DNA of 64,000 nt, taken from contig NZ_AP023287.1 in NCBI RefSeq assembly GCF_014218295.1, positions 3,720,001 through 3,784,000 on the forward strand. Reading direction: 5' to 3'. Below the pieces are notes generated by a model. That model saw only the letters and a program-made list of their open reading frames with translations. It was not told the DNA's origin and did not search any database. Position 1 is the stretch's first letter, and each line of letters opens with the position of its first letter. Positions 9,452 to 18,321 of the stretch are shown in pieces. This DNA is from Mycolicibacterium litorale (GTDB taxonomy: Bacteria > Actinomycetota > Actinomycetes > Mycobacteriales > Mycobacteriaceae). The position numbers were made by a program, and so were the translations under genes.

Positions 9452-10309
9452 CTACCCCGAGAGGTTGAAGTTGCCGTTGGAGCCGTAGATGGACAGCGAG
9501 ACGAGCAGTGTCACCGACACCACGACGATCAGCGAGGTCCGCACCGCGTTGCCCACGGCCACCCCCACGCCCGACGGCCCACCGGTGGCGAAATAGCCGA
9601 AGTAGGTGTGGATCAACAGGATCGTGATCGCCATCAGGATGGCCTGCAGGAACGACCACAGCAGGTCGATCGGGTTGAGGAACGTGTCGAAGTAGTGGTC
9701 GTAGAGTCCACCGGACTGCCCGAACAACACGACCGTGGTGAACTGGGAGGCCACGAACGACAGGATCACCGCGATGGAGTACAGCGGCGTGATCGCGATC
9801 ATCCCGGCCACGATCCGCGTACTCACCAGGTACTCGACCGGCCGGATCCCCATCGACTCCAGCGCGTCGACCTCTTCGTTGATCCGCATCGCCCCCAGCT
9901 GGGCGGTCACGCCCGCACCGAACGTGGCGGCCAGCCCGATGCCGGCCACCACCGGCGCCGAGATGCGCACGTTGATGAACGCGGCCAGGAAGCCGGTGAG
10001 TGCCTCGATACCGATGTTGCCCAGCGAGCTGTACCCCTGCACCGCCAGCGTGCCGCCCGCGGCGAGCGTGAGGAAGCCGACGATCACGACCGTCCCGCCG
10101 ATCATCGCCAATGTGCCCGCGCCCATCGAGATCTCGGCGATCAGCCGGATGATCTCCTTGCGGAAGTGCACCGCGGCGTGCGGTGTGCCCGCCAGCGCGC
10201 GGGCGTAGAACAGGGTGTGGTCGCCGATGCGGCCCAGGATCTGCCCGGGACGCCCGAGTTGTCTGCTGATGCGGGGATAGGTCGCCCGCAGCGTCGTCAT
10301 CGTCCCCAT
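9452..10309 (-). CDS. yrbEB: YrbE/MlaE family ABC permease B
   Basis: A 285-residue MlaE-type permease with about five hydrophobic segments. It carries the conserved central glutamate/alanine loop (ATFGAGVTAQLGAMRINEEVDALESMG), which in this family contacts the ATPase, and the GIRPVEYLVSTR motif after it. It forms the inner-membrane part of the Mce importer with YrbEA. No ATPase gene is present here; mycobacteria usually supply a shared MceG from elsewhere. It follows yrbEA after 3 bp. An internal ATG at 10300 is an alternative start. Confidence 0.94.
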   Translation of the reverse strand: MGTMTTLRATYPRISRQLGRPGQILGRIGDHTLFYARALAGTPHAAVHFRKEIIRLIAEISMGAGTLAMIGGTVVIVGFLTLAAGGTLAVQGYSSLGNIGIEALTGFLAAFINVRISAPVVAGIGLAATFGAGVTAQLGAMRINEEVDALESMGIRPVEYLVSTRIVAGMIAITPLYSIAVILSFVASQFTTVVLFGQSGGLYDHYFDTFLNPIDLLWSFLQAILMAITILLIHTYFGYFATGGPSGVGVAVGNAVRTSLIVVVSVTLLVSLSIYGSNGNFNLSG

Positions 10310-10312
10310 GTG

Positions 10313-11110
10313 TCAGCCCGTCGTCATCCGGATGCCGATGGCGGTGACCAGGACGTTGATGACGAACAGCGCCATGAACGCGTACACCACCGTCTCGTTG
10401 ACCGCGTTGCCCACGGCCTTGGCACCGCCACCGCTGATCGTCAGCCCCCGGTAGCACGCCACCAGACCGGCGATGAGCCCGAACAGCGCGGCCTTCACGC
10501 ACGAGATGATCACCTCGGGCACACCGGTGAGCAGGGTGATCCCGGCGGCGAAGGCACCGGGGTTGACGTCCTGGATGAACACCGAGAACACGTAGCCGCC
10601 GAGGATGCCGATGATGACCACGAGGCTGTTGAGCAGCAGCGCCACCAGTCCCGACGCCAGCATGCGCGGGGTCACCAACCGCTGGACGGGGTTGATGCCG
10701 AGCACCTCCATCGCGTCGATCTCCTCGCGGATGGTGCGGGAGCCGAGGTCGGCGCACATCGCGGTGGCGCCGGCGCCGGCGACGATCAGCACCGTCACCA
10801 TCGGGCCGACCTGGGTCACCGCACCGAACGCCGCACCGGCGCCCGACAGGTCGGCGGCGCCCAGTTCGCGCAGCAGGATGTTGAGGATGAAGCTCACCAG
10901 CACGGTGAACGGGATCGCCACCAGGAGAGTGGGTGCCAGCGAGACGCGCGCCACGAACCAGCACTGCTCGAGGAACTCGCGCCATTGGAACGGCCGCTGG
11001 AACACGAACCGCACGGCGTCGGCCGACATCGCGAACAACCCGCCGACGGCCTGCATCGGCCCGGAGAGATTGCGGCCCAGCGAGATCCCGGGTGTCCACC
11101 GCTCAGCCAT
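10313..11110 (-). CDS. yrbEA: YrbE/MlaE family ABC permease A
   Basis: A 265-residue MlaE-family permease with the family signature loop (GAGATAMCADLGSRTIREEIDAMEVLG) and the following NPVQRLVTPRM motif. Hydrophobic segments cover most of the chain. It begins inside the end of the thiolase gene: the ATG at 11110 lies 8 nt before the thiolase stop ends at 11103, with a GGAG-like site upstream. Import and catabolic genes are therefore one transcription unit. It pairs with YrbEB. Confidence 0.94.
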   Translation of the reverse strand: MAERWTPGISLGRNLSGPMQAVGGLFAMSADAVRFVFQRPFQWREFLEQCWFVARVSLAPTLLVAIPFTVLVSFILNILLRELGAADLSGAGAAFGAVTQVGPMVTVLIVAGAGATAMCADLGSRTIREEIDAMEVLGINPVQRLVTPRMLASGLVALLLNSLVVIIGILGGYVFSVFIQDVNPGAFAAGITLLTGVPEVIISCVKAALFGLIAGLVACYRGLTISGGGAKAVGNAVNETVVYAFMALFVINVLVTAIGIRMTTG

Positions 11111-12269
11111 GAGCTCCGGCTCCTTCCAGGATGGTGACCGCCGCGACCGCCGTCGGCCCGCCGATGTTGTGTGCCAGTCCGATTCGCGCCCCGTCGACTT
11201 GGTTGACCGCCTCGCCGCGCAGCTGGCCGAACAGTTCCACGCACTGGGCGACACCGGTCGCACCGGGCGGATGCCCCTTCGCCTTGAGCCCGCCGCTGGG
11301 GTTGACCGGCAACGCCCCGCCCATGCTGGTCACCTCGGCTTCGACGAGTTTGTAGGCACCGAAACGCTCCGCGAACCCGAGGTCCTCGTAGCTGATCAGC
11401 TCGATACCGGTGAAATAGTCGTGCACCTCCGCGACGTCGACGTCGGCCGGCGTGAGCCCCGCCATGCCGAACGCCCGCTTGGCGGCGCGCACGGTCGCCG
11501 GGAACGTCGTCATATCGGGTTTGTGCGGGTACATCACCGAGTCCAGGCCCAGCCCGACGCCGCGGACCCACACCGGCCGGTCGGTGAACCGGTCGACGAC
11601 GTCCTCGGCGGCCAGGATCAGTGCGGCCGCGCCGTCGCTCTGCGGTGCGCAGTCGTAGACGCCGAACGGATTGACCACGATCGGCGCGGCCAGCGCCTGC
11701 TCGACGGTGATCTCGAACCGCAGCCTGGCCTTCGGGTTGTCGACGGCGTTGCGGTGGTTCTTGACCGCGATCATCGCCAGATGCTCACGGGTGGCCGGGG
11801 ATTCGTGCAGGTAGCGCCGCACGTGCAGGGCGAATCCCGCCGGTGCGACGAGGCCGAGCGGGTAATCCCACGCCATGTCGCGCGTGGTCGCCTCCCACCC
11901 CCACAGCATGTCCTTGGTGGCCACCTCGCGCAGCTTGTCCGCGCCCATCACCAGGGCGACGTCGGCCGCCCCGGAGGCGATGCCGTAGAGCGCGTTGCGC
12001 ACCGCGTCATTGCCGGTGGCGCATGAGTTCTCGACGTGCGTGACCGGGATGTCCTGCATCCCCAGCGTGTCGGCGAGCACCCCGGACGGGAAGCCGTCGG
12101 TGGTCCCCATGGCGCCGAACCACACCGCGTCGATGTCGTCCTTCGCCATGCCCTTGTCCACACTGGCGGCGCACTCGCAGAACGCCATCGGCAGCAGGTC
12201 CTTGATTCCCAGCGCGAAGTGCTCGGCGAACGGCGTCATCCCCGCCCCGACGATGGCTACTCTGCGCAT
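11103..12269 (-). CDS. SCP-x-type thiolase / lipid-transfer acetyl-CoA acetyltransferase-like
   Basis: A 388-residue thiolase of the non-decarboxylating SCP-x/Ltp branch. The nucleophile motif NSCATGND has cysteine near residue 83, the HDYFTGIE motif carries a histidine, and a C-terminal GHPPGATG replaces the CxG of classical thiolases. Such enzymes carry out thiolysis or, in steroid side-chain removal, retro-aldol cleavage of branched acyl-CoAs, often with a DUF35/OB-fold partner. Exactly such an OB-fold protein is encoded immediately upstream. The ATG at 12269 has a perfect GGAGG and begins the conserved MRRVAIVGAG strand. The gene overlaps yrbEA. Confidence 0.88.
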   Translation of the reverse strand: MRRVAIVGAGMTPFAEHFALGIKDLLPMAFCECAASVDKGMAKDDIDAVWFGAMGTTDGFPSGVLADTLGMQDIPVTHVENSCATGNDAVRNALYGIASGAADVALVMGADKLREVATKDMLWGWEATTRDMAWDYPLGLVAPAGFALHVRRYLHESPATREHLAMIAVKNHRNAVDNPKARLRFEITVEQALAAPIVVNPFGVYDCAPQSDGAAALILAAEDVVDRFTDRPVWVRGVGLGLDSVMYPHKPDMTTFPATVRAAKRAFGMAGLTPADVDVAEVHDYFTGIELISYEDLGFAERFGAYKLVEAEVTSMGGALPVNPSGGLKAKGHPPGATGVAQCVELFGQLRGEAVNQVDGARIGLAHNIGGPTAVAAVTILEGAGAHG

Positions 12270-12291
12270 GACGCCTCCGGCGCCGGCGCGC

Positions 12292-13476
12292 TCATGCCGC
12301 ACCCGGTTCGAAGGCCCCTGGTTCGAACGCGTAACCGTAGTCCGGCACGCCGGAACGAACCGCGACGCGGCGCAGCGCCATCCGTCCCCGGTGGCCGATG
12401 TCGACCGAACCCGGTTCGGCGCCGGTGACCTTCACCAGGGCACGCACGTCGGTGCCGTCGAGTTCGACGATCACCAACGAGTACGGCGACCGCATTCCCG
12501 GCACCGGGATCTGCACCGTCGCTTCGGTGTACACCGTGCCGGTGCGCGGCAGCGGAACCAACTCGTAGTCGGTGTCCAGGGCGCAGTCCTCACCGACCCG
12601 GTAACGCGGCGGGAAGTCCAGCTCGCAACCGTCGGCGTACTTGCCGGCCTCCCAGCGCACCTTCGCCTCGAACGCGCGCTCGTAGGCCGCCAGCGAAATC
12701 GCGAGGTCGGCGCCGGGGGTGACCGTCCCCTCGGGTAGCGGGCGTGCCGCCGGTTCACGTCGAATCACTTGTGCCTCACCGCCTGTGACGGTGATGCCGG
12801 ACAGACTCGCCTGCTCCACCGCGACCAAGGGGCCCATCGTATGGGACTCGGTGAGGCTCGCGAGGGCAAACAGACCAGAACTTGCTCCGAATGTCGGCAG
12901 CCGCGGTGGATCGCCGTGGCACAGCGGCATCACCTTGTCGTGCTCGACGCCCGCGACGACCACCGGGGTGTCCAGCCACGCCGCCGACAGGGAGGCCAGT
13001 AGGCCGCGTTCGTGCAGCAGCCGGGGATCGCCGTAATCGTGGACGACCCCGACGGCGTTGCGGGTCCGCACCGGCAGACTGCGGGCCACGCGGGCGGCGG
13101 TGCGGACCTGCTTTCCGTGGTCGGAGGTCAGGATCGCGGCGGCGCCCGCCGGTTCGAGATCGACGCCGATGACCAGTGACCGGGGACGGGCGGAACTGAC
13201 CGCGTCCAGCGTGGCCGGTGCGCCGCCGAGCCGTTCGTCGACCTCGAGTTCGGGGTCCAGGCCGAGGCCGGCCAGCAGCACCGCGGCGTTGCTGCTCTCG
13301 GTGAGCGGCAGGTCGCGGCTGACGAGGACCACCCGCTCGACCGCGCCACCCGCGCTGAGCGCGGCGCGGCCGGCTTCGACGGCCAGGGTGATGGCGTCCT
13401 CGTCGTCACCGGCGATGCGGTGATGTGGTGTGCCCCAACACGGGAGGTAGGTCCCGATCGAAGCGATGAACGGCAT
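12292..13476 (-). CDS. HMG-CoA-synthase-like / DUF35 OB-fold two-domain protein
   Basis: A 394-residue protein in two parts. Residues 1-230 resemble a thiolase-fold HMG-CoA-synthase domain (MPFIASIGTYLPCWG, GDDEDAITLAVEAGRAAL). The region where the catalytic cysteine would be expected reads RLGGAPATLDAV, so this half is probably not catalytic. Residues about 255-390 are an OB-fold (DUF35) domain with SPYSLVIVELDG. It has no CxxC zinc ribbon. OB-fold proteins of this type bind acyl-CoA and partner SCP-x thiolases, as ChsH2 partners Ltp2. Its position 22 bp upstream of the thiolase gene supports a complex. Confidence 0.75.
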   Translation of the reverse strand: MPFIASIGTYLPCWGTPHHRIAGDDEDAITLAVEAGRAALSAGGAVERVVLVSRDLPLTESSNAAVLLAGLGLDPELEVDERLGGAPATLDAVSSARPRSLVIGVDLEPAGAAAILTSDHGKQVRTAARVARSLPVRTRNAVGVVHDYGDPRLLHERGLLASLSAAWLDTPVVVAGVEHDKVMPLCHGDPPRLPTFGASSGLFALASLTESHTMGPLVAVEQASLSGITVTGGEAQVIRREPAARPLPEGTVTPGADLAISLAAYERAFEAKVRWEAGKYADGCELDFPPRYRVGEDCALDTDYELVPLPRTGTVYTEATVQIPVPGMRSPYSLVIVELDGTDVRALVKVTGAEPGSVDIGHRGRMALRRVAVRSGVPDYGYAFEPGAFEPGAA

Positions 13477-13490
13477 TCAGATCTCCACGG

Positions 13491-14705
13491 TCACGTGACG
13501 GCGCCGGCCGTCTTGAGCTCGATGATGCGATCCCAGTCCAGGCCGAGTTCGACGAGGATGTCGTCGGTCTGCTCGGCGAAGCCCGGTGCGGCGCCGGTCC
13601 GCGGGGCGGCGACGTCGAACTGGACGGGATTGGCGACGAGTTCGAGCTCGCCGGCCTGCACGATGTACTCGTTGGCCCGGATCTGGGCGTCCTGGGCGGC
13701 CTGCAGGGTGTCCTGAACCGGCGCCCACGGGCCGGCCAGCGTCGCGAACCGCTCACTCCACTCGGGCAGCGGACGTTTGCGCATCGCCTCGGTGAGGATC
13801 TCCACCGCGGCCGGGCTGTGCTCGGCGAAGGACTCGGCGCTGGCGAAGCGCGGATCGTCGGCGTAGTCCTCGAGATCCATGTGGTTGCACACGTCGGCCC
13901 AGAACTTCGTCGGCTGCATCATCACGAACGAGATGTAGCGGTCGTCGGCCGTCGGGTAGACCCCCACCAGCGGGTTGATCGGCGAACCGTGCACACCCGG
14001 TGGCGGCTGCACCAGCAGTTGGTTGAGGTGCTGGGTCAGCGCGACGGTGTGGCCCATCGCCCACAGGCCGCTGCCGAGCAGCGACACGTCGACCACCGAC
14101 GGCTCACCGGTGCGCTCCCGCTTGAACAGCGCGGCCGCGATGCCACCGGCGAGGTTGGTGCCGGAAATGGTGTCGCCGTAGGCCGGTCCGGGCGGGGCGA
14201 TCATGCCCTCGACCCCCGGCGGCGTGATGGTCGCGGCCGTACCGGCCCGGCACCAGAACGCGGTCATGTCGTAGCCGCCCTTGACCGACTCCTCGCCGCG
14301 CGGACCCAGCGCGCTGCCGCGCGCGTAGATGATGTGCGGGTTCACCGCGCGGATGTCGTCGACGTCGATGCCGAACTTCTGCCGGTGTCCGGGCAGGAAA
14401 CTCGTCAGGAAGACGTCGGCGCGGCGGGCCAGTTCGAGCAGCACCTCACGGCCTTCGGGCACCGACATGTCCAGGCCGATGCTGCGCTTGCCGCGGTTGG
14501 CGTGTTCGATGTTCGGGTTCGGGTCGCCCTCGACGCGCAGCGGCCCGGTCTGGCGCAGCCCACGCTGCGGGTCGCCGGTCACCGCGTGTTCGACCTTGAT
14601 GACGTCGGCGCCCCACTCCCCCAGCACCGCACCGCACGAGGGGACGAACCCGTACATCGCGACCTCGAGGACCCGGACGCCGTCCAGCGGCCTGTTCGTA
14701 CTCAT
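13491..14705 (-). CDS. CaiB/BaiF family (class III) CoA transferase
   Basis: A 404-residue CoA transferase of the formyl-CoA transferase fold. It begins PLDGVRVLEVAMYGFVPSCGAVLGEWGADVIKVE, the family's N-terminal Rossmann signature. The catalytic aspartate lies in GGYDMTAFW (about residue 146). It would load CoA onto an acid or swap CoA between acids, making the substrate available to the thiolase downstream. It lies 14 bp before the OB-fold gene and 2 bp after the aldehyde dehydrogenase. The acyl substrate cannot be inferred. Confidence 0.9.
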   Translation of the reverse strand: MSTNRPLDGVRVLEVAMYGFVPSCGAVLGEWGADVIKVEHAVTGDPQRGLRQTGPLRVEGDPNPNIEHANRGKRSIGLDMSVPEGREVLLELARRADVFLTSFLPGHRQKFGIDVDDIRAVNPHIIYARGSALGPRGEESVKGGYDMTAFWCRAGTAATITPPGVEGMIAPPGPAYGDTISGTNLAGGIAAALFKRERTGEPSVVDVSLLGSGLWAMGHTVALTQHLNQLLVQPPPGVHGSPINPLVGVYPTADDRYISFVMMQPTKFWADVCNHMDLEDYADDPRFASAESFAEHSPAAVEILTEAMRKRPLPEWSERFATLAGPWAPVQDTLQAAQDAQIRANEYIVQAGELELVANPVQFDVAAPRTGAAPGFAEQTDDILVELGLDWDRIIELKTAGAVT

Positions 14706-14707
14706 CG

Positions 14708-16213
14708 CTACCCCACCACCTGTGCGAAAGTCTTTGATTCCAAGAACTCTTCGAGGCCCGCGGTGCCCATCTCCCTGCCGATGCCCGACTGCTTGTAACC
14801 GCCGAACGGGCTGTCGGGGCTGAAGTAGTTGCCGCCGTTGATCGAGAAGGTCCCGGTGCGGATCCGCCGGGCGACCGCCAGTGCCCGCTCGTCGCTGCCG
14901 AACACCGCGCCGGACAGTCCGTAGATCGAGTTGTTGGCGATCCGCACGGCGTCGTCGTCATCCTCGTAGGCGATGACCGCGAGTACCGGCCCGAAGACCT
15001 CCTCCTGGGCGATCTCGCTGTCGGGATCGACGTCGGCGAGCAGTGTGGGCGTGTAGAAGTAGCCGGGATCGACCTTCTCACCGCCGGTGACCAGCGTGGC
15101 GCCCGCCTCGACGGCACGTTTGACCAGGCCGTCGACCTTGTCGCGTTGCTTCTCGCTGATGAGCGGACCCATGTACACGGACGGGTCCGCTGGGTTTCCC
15201 AGGCGTACGTGCCCGAAGTTGTCCTTGACCAACTCGACGATCTGGTCCTTGTGCTCGGCGGGCACCAGAAGCCGTGAGGTGAGGGCGCAACCCTGCCCGG
15301 CGTGGGTGACCATCGAGAACGCCGAGAACAGGGCGGCGGTCCCGAAGTCGGCGTCGTCGAGCACGATCGCGGCGGACTTCCCGCCGAGTTCGAGGAAGAC
15401 CTTCTTGAGCGTCTCGCTGGCCGCGGCCATGATGCGCCGGCCCGTGGGGGTGGAACCGGTGAACGTCACCATGTCCACGTCCGGGTCGGTGGTCAGCACC
15501 GCCCCCACCTCGGGGTCGGCACCGGAAAGCACGTTGACCACGCCGTCCGGGATGTCGGTGTGCTCGGCGATGAGTTCCCCGAGGGCCAGGGTGATCAGCG
15601 GCGTATCGGGTGCCGACTTGAGGACGACGGTGCAGCCCGCGGCGAGGGCGGGTGCGAGCTTGGCCAGCGCGAGTTGGTTCGGATAGTTGTAGGCGATGAT
15701 CGCGGCGACCACGCCCGCGGCTTCCTTCTCCACCCAGCGGTGGTGCTGCATGCCCCGGCTGGTGATGTTGCCGAGGTCCTCGGTCATCGGGTATGCGGCG
15801 AGCAGGTCGGCGTAGTAGCGCACGATCTCGATCGGCTGGTCGAGCTGCGCACCCTGGCACAGCGCCTCGGTGGCACCGACTTCCGCGATCGTCAGCGCGG
15901 CCAGTTCGTCGCGGTGTTCGACGAGGGCGGCGTGCAACTGCCGGAGGCAGCGCACCCGCAACTCGACGTTCGTCGACCAGTCGGTGGTGTCGAAGGCCCG
16001 CCGGGCCGCCGCCACCGCGGCCCGCGCGTCGTCGACGGTCGCGTCCGGGGCATGTCCCAGCACCTCGGCCGTCGCCGGGTTGAGGGACGGGAACACCCGC
16101 CCGGTGTCGATCAGCTGTCCACCGATCAGCAGTCGCCGATCGGCCGCGGCGCCACCTGTCCGGGCAGCGGTGTCGGACTGTCGGCTGTCGGTCACCGTGG
16201 GTGTCTGAGCCAT
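14708..16213 (-). CDS. NAD(P)-dependent aldehyde dehydrogenase
   Basis: A 501-residue aldehyde dehydrogenase with the expected landmarks: AYNYPNQL at the cofactor-binding site, the FTGSTPTGRRI glycine motif, the general base in LELGGKSA, and the nucleophile cysteine in HAGQGCALTSR. It would oxidise an aldehyde intermediate to an acid for CoA loading by the next gene. It heads the 12-gene operon that ends in mceF. Two adjacent ATGs (16216 and 16213) follow a GGAGG; I take the second because the first has no spacer. The N-terminal 25 residues are low complexity. Confidence 0.9.
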   Translation of the reverse strand: MAQTPTVTDSRQSDTAARTGGAAADRRLLIGGQLIDTGRVFPSLNPATAEVLGHAPDATVDDARAAVAAARRAFDTTDWSTNVELRVRCLRQLHAALVEHRDELAALTIAEVGATEALCQGAQLDQPIEIVRYYADLLAAYPMTEDLGNITSRGMQHHRWVEKEAAGVVAAIIAYNYPNQLALAKLAPALAAGCTVVLKSAPDTPLITLALGELIAEHTDIPDGVVNVLSGADPEVGAVLTTDPDVDMVTFTGSTPTGRRIMAAASETLKKVFLELGGKSAAIVLDDADFGTAALFSAFSMVTHAGQGCALTSRLLVPAEHKDQIVELVKDNFGHVRLGNPADPSVYMGPLISEKQRDKVDGLVKRAVEAGATLVTGGEKVDPGYFYTPTLLADVDPDSEIAQEEVFGPVLAVIAYEDDDDAVRIANNSIYGLSGAVFGSDERALAVARRIRTGTFSINGGNYFSPDSPFGGYKQSGIGREMGTAGLEEFLESKTFAQVVG

Positions 16214-16232
16214 CATCCTCCTCAGTGTGATG

Positions 16233-16246
16233 GAAATTCCATTCTC
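16233..16246. promoter_or_regulatory. Weak copy of the AGAAy-N3-rTTCT operator before the aldehyde dehydrogenase-mce operon
   Basis: GAAAT-TCC-ATTCTC lies 20 nt upstream of the operon start. The right arm matches the repeat seen at 16385, 22409, 22539 and 43288, but two bases of the left arm differ. Regulatory use is inference. Confidence 0.3.
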
Positions 16247-16384
16247 ATTCGGGGCGAATCATACATTCGGCCAGGGAGAACTCAAGGAAACCTAGAGTGG
16301 CTAGTCATGGCCTTGCCGGATCGGCTCGGAGCATAGGTTGGCGCCGGGCAGCTGCGTTCGTTTTCTTGCAGAATGATCACTGTC

Positions 16385-16399
16385 GAGAGTACGGTTCTC
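16385..16399. promoter_or_regulatory. Inverted-repeat operator candidate in the divergent ALDH/SDR promoter
   Basis: GAGAGT-ACG-GTTCTC (one arm mismatch) lies in the 237-bp divergent region between the mce operon (start 16213) and the SDR gene (start 16451). It matches the 13-bp consensus AGAAy-N3-rTTCT found at other promoters in this window. The rest of the intergenic region is relatively AT-rich and should hold both promoters. Confidence 0.45.
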
Positions 16400-16450
16400 A
16401 TAATCGGAAGGATGATTCTTGATGCGTGAGACGGCGTCGGAGGACGCTCT

Positions 16451-17152
16451 GTGAAGACCGCTGTCGTCACCGGCGGCGGGTCGGGTATCGGACTGGCCAT
16501 CGTGCGGCGGCTGCAGGCTGACGGCCTCCACGTCGCCACGATCGACCTCAATCCCGGCGACGGTGAATTCGCTCATGCCGCGGACGTGACCGACCGGTCG
16601 GCGGTCGAGGCCGCGTTCGGCGCCATCCGCAAGCAGTTGGGCCCGGTCACCGTGCTCGTCAACGCGGCGGGTCTGGACTGTTTCAAACGGTTCAGCGACG
16701 TGTCCTTCGACCGTTGGCAGAAGGTCATCGACGTCAACCTCAACGGCGTCTTCCACACCATCCAGAGCGCGTTGCCGGACATGCTGGAGGCCGGCTGGGG
16801 CCGCATCGTCAACATCTCGTCGTCGAGCACGCACTCGGGCGCCCCGTACATGTCGCCGTACGTGGCGGCCAAGTCGGCGGTCAACGGCCTGACGAAATCG
16901 CTTGCCCTCGAATACGGTCCGAGCGGTATCACGGTGAACGCGGTGCCACCCGGCTTCATCGACACCCCCATGCTGCGCGCCGCGGCCGAACGCGGCTACC
17001 TCGGCGACATCGACGCGACGATCGCGGCCACCCCGGTGCGGCGCATCGGCAGGCCCGAGGACATCGCCGCCGCGTGCGCGTTCTTGATCAGCGAGGAGGC
17101 CGGCTACATCACCGGTCAGATCCTCGGCGTCAACGGCGGCCGCAACACCTGA
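16451..17152 (+). CDS. SDR family oxidoreductase
   Basis: A 233-residue classical short-chain dehydrogenase. It has the TGGGSGIG cofactor motif at residues 7-14, D52-like DVTD, the NAAG strand, an active-site serine in NISSSS, YVAAK (Tyr-x3-Lys), and the C-terminal ITGQILGVNGG. It would oxidise an alcohol or reduce a ketone with NAD(H)/NADP(H). The start is a GTG at 16451 with GGAGGA eight nt upstream. It diverges from the mce operon and is followed after 49 bp by a second SDR of a different subfamily. Confidence 0.9.
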   Translation: MKTAVVTGGGSGIGLAIVRRLQADGLHVATIDLNPGDGEFAHAADVTDRSAVEAAFGAIRKQLGPVTVLVNAAGLDCFKRFSDVSFDRWQKVIDVNLNGVFHTIQSALPDMLEAGWGRIVNISSSSTHSGAPYMSPYVAAKSAVNGLTKSLALEYGPSGITVNAVPPGFIDTPMLRAAAERGYLGDIDATIAATPVRRIGRPEDIAAACAFLISEEAGYITGQILGVNGGRNT

Positions 17153-17201
17153 CGGTCACGCATCACCAACGGAATCAACCGGATACACGAGAGGACACAC
17201 T

Positions 17202-18062
17202 GTGGGGCGCGTAGCAGGAAAGGTCGCATTCGTCACGGGCGCCGCCCGCGGACAGGGACGCAGCCATGCCGTCCGGTTGGCCGAAGAGGGCGCCAACATC
17301 ATCGCGGTGGACATCTGCGCGAACATCGACAGCATCGGCTATCCGATGGCCACCCCGGAGGATCTCGAGGAGACCGCGCAGTTCATCGAGAAGACGGGTC
17401 AGCGCGCCTTCACCGCGCAGGCCGACGTCCGTGAAGCCGGCCAACTCAGGGAGGCACTCGAGAACGGGATCGCCGAGTTCGGCGGACTCGACATCGTGGT
17501 GGCACAGGCCGGGATCGCCGGAATGAAGGGCAACCCCCCGCTGCAGGCCTGGGTCGACGTCATCAACACCAACCTGATCGGCACCATCAACGCGATCAAC
17601 GTCGCCCTGCCCCATCTCAAGGAGGGCGCCTCGATCATCGCGACGGGTTCCACCGCGGCGCTGATGGACACCTCCAAGAAGGACAACCCGGGCAACGACC
17701 CCGGCGGTATGGCCTACGTCCACTCCAAGCGGGCGCTGTCGAACTACGTCCACGACCTCGCCACCGAGCTGAGCGCGCGCGGAATCCGCGCCAACGTCGT
17801 GCACCCGACGAACTGCAACACCAACATGCTGCAGAGCGAGCCGATGTACCGGTCGTTCCGACCGGACCTCGAGCATCCGCAGCAGGCCGACGCCGAACCG
17901 GTCTTCTACGTCCAGCAGGCGATGAAGGTGCCGTGGGTGGAACCCGAGGACATCAGCAACGCCGTGCTGTGGCTGGCGTCCGACGAGGCCCGCTTCGTCA
18001 CCGGTGCGCAGCTGCGCGTCGACGCCGGCGGCTACCTCAAGTGGTACGACTACCACATCTGA
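17202..18062 (+). CDS. Mycofactocin-coupled SDR (nicotinoprotein-type)
   Basis: A 286-residue SDR with GAARGQGRSHA as the cofactor-binding motif, the DICANIDSIGYP insertion after the second beta strand, and YVHSKRA at the active site. These features mark the mycofactocin-coupled/carveol-dehydrogenase-like SDRs, which hold NAD tightly and pass electrons to the redox cofactor mycofactocin. Typical substrates are terpenoid or other secondary alcohols. GTG start at 17202 after GAGAGGA. It sits directly upstream of a ferredoxin and P450, so it may oxidise the alcohol that the P450 makes; that is inference. Confidence 0.88.
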   Translation: MGRVAGKVAFVTGAARGQGRSHAVRLAEEGANIIAVDICANIDSIGYPMATPEDLEETAQFIEKTGQRAFTAQADVREAGQLREALENGIAEFGGLDIVVAQAGIAGMKGNPPLQAWVDVINTNLIGTINAINVALPHLKEGASIIATGSTAALMDTSKKDNPGNDPGGMAYVHSKRALSNYVHDLATELSARGIRANVVHPTNCNTNMLQSEPMYRSFRPDLEHPQQADAEPVFYVQQAMKVPWVEPEDISNAVLWLASDEARFVTGAQLRVDAGGYLKWYDYHI

Positions 18063-18103
18063 CCGAGCCGAACACACTTGGCACAGGGACTTCGAGGAGA
18101 GCA

Positions 18104-18298
18104 GTGAAGGTAAGGGTTGATTCCGGCCGCTGCCAGGGGCACACGCTGTGCGCGATGATCGCGCCGGATTCCTTCCAGCTGAGCGATATCGACGGCACCG
18201 CGTCGCCGGTCAACGAGATCGTGCCCGACGATCAGCAGGACGCGGTGCGTGAGGCCGTGTCCTCATGTCCCGAACAAGCCATCTCGATCGACGACTGA
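18104..18298 (+). CDS. P450-associated single-cluster ferredoxin
   Basis: A 64-residue ferredoxin with motif C-Q-G-H-T-L-C at residues 10-16 and a distal S-C-P. The residue where a fourth cysteine would sit is histidine, the variant layout (CxxHxxC...CP) common in mycobacterial P450 redox partners that usually hold a [3Fe-4S] cluster. It would pass electrons to the P450 encoded just downstream. GTG start at 18104 is preceded by GAGGAGA. Confidence 0.92.
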   Translation: MKVRVDSGRCQGHTLCAMIAPDSFQLSDIDGTASPVNEIVPDDQQDAVREAVSSCPEQAISIDD

Positions 18299-18321
18299 CT
18301 CGAACGGATGATTCGACGCCG

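Noticed and set aside
8667..11099. An 810-residue minus-strand frame across yrbEA, yrbEB and mceA
   Set aside because: It overlaps three clearly recognisable genes on the same strand in another frame and has arginine-rich, motif-free translation.
1489..11110. Naming the importer mce4
   Set aside because: The flanking genes do not match the mce4 neighbourhood known from M. tuberculosis, and subunit phylogeny cannot be judged by eye.
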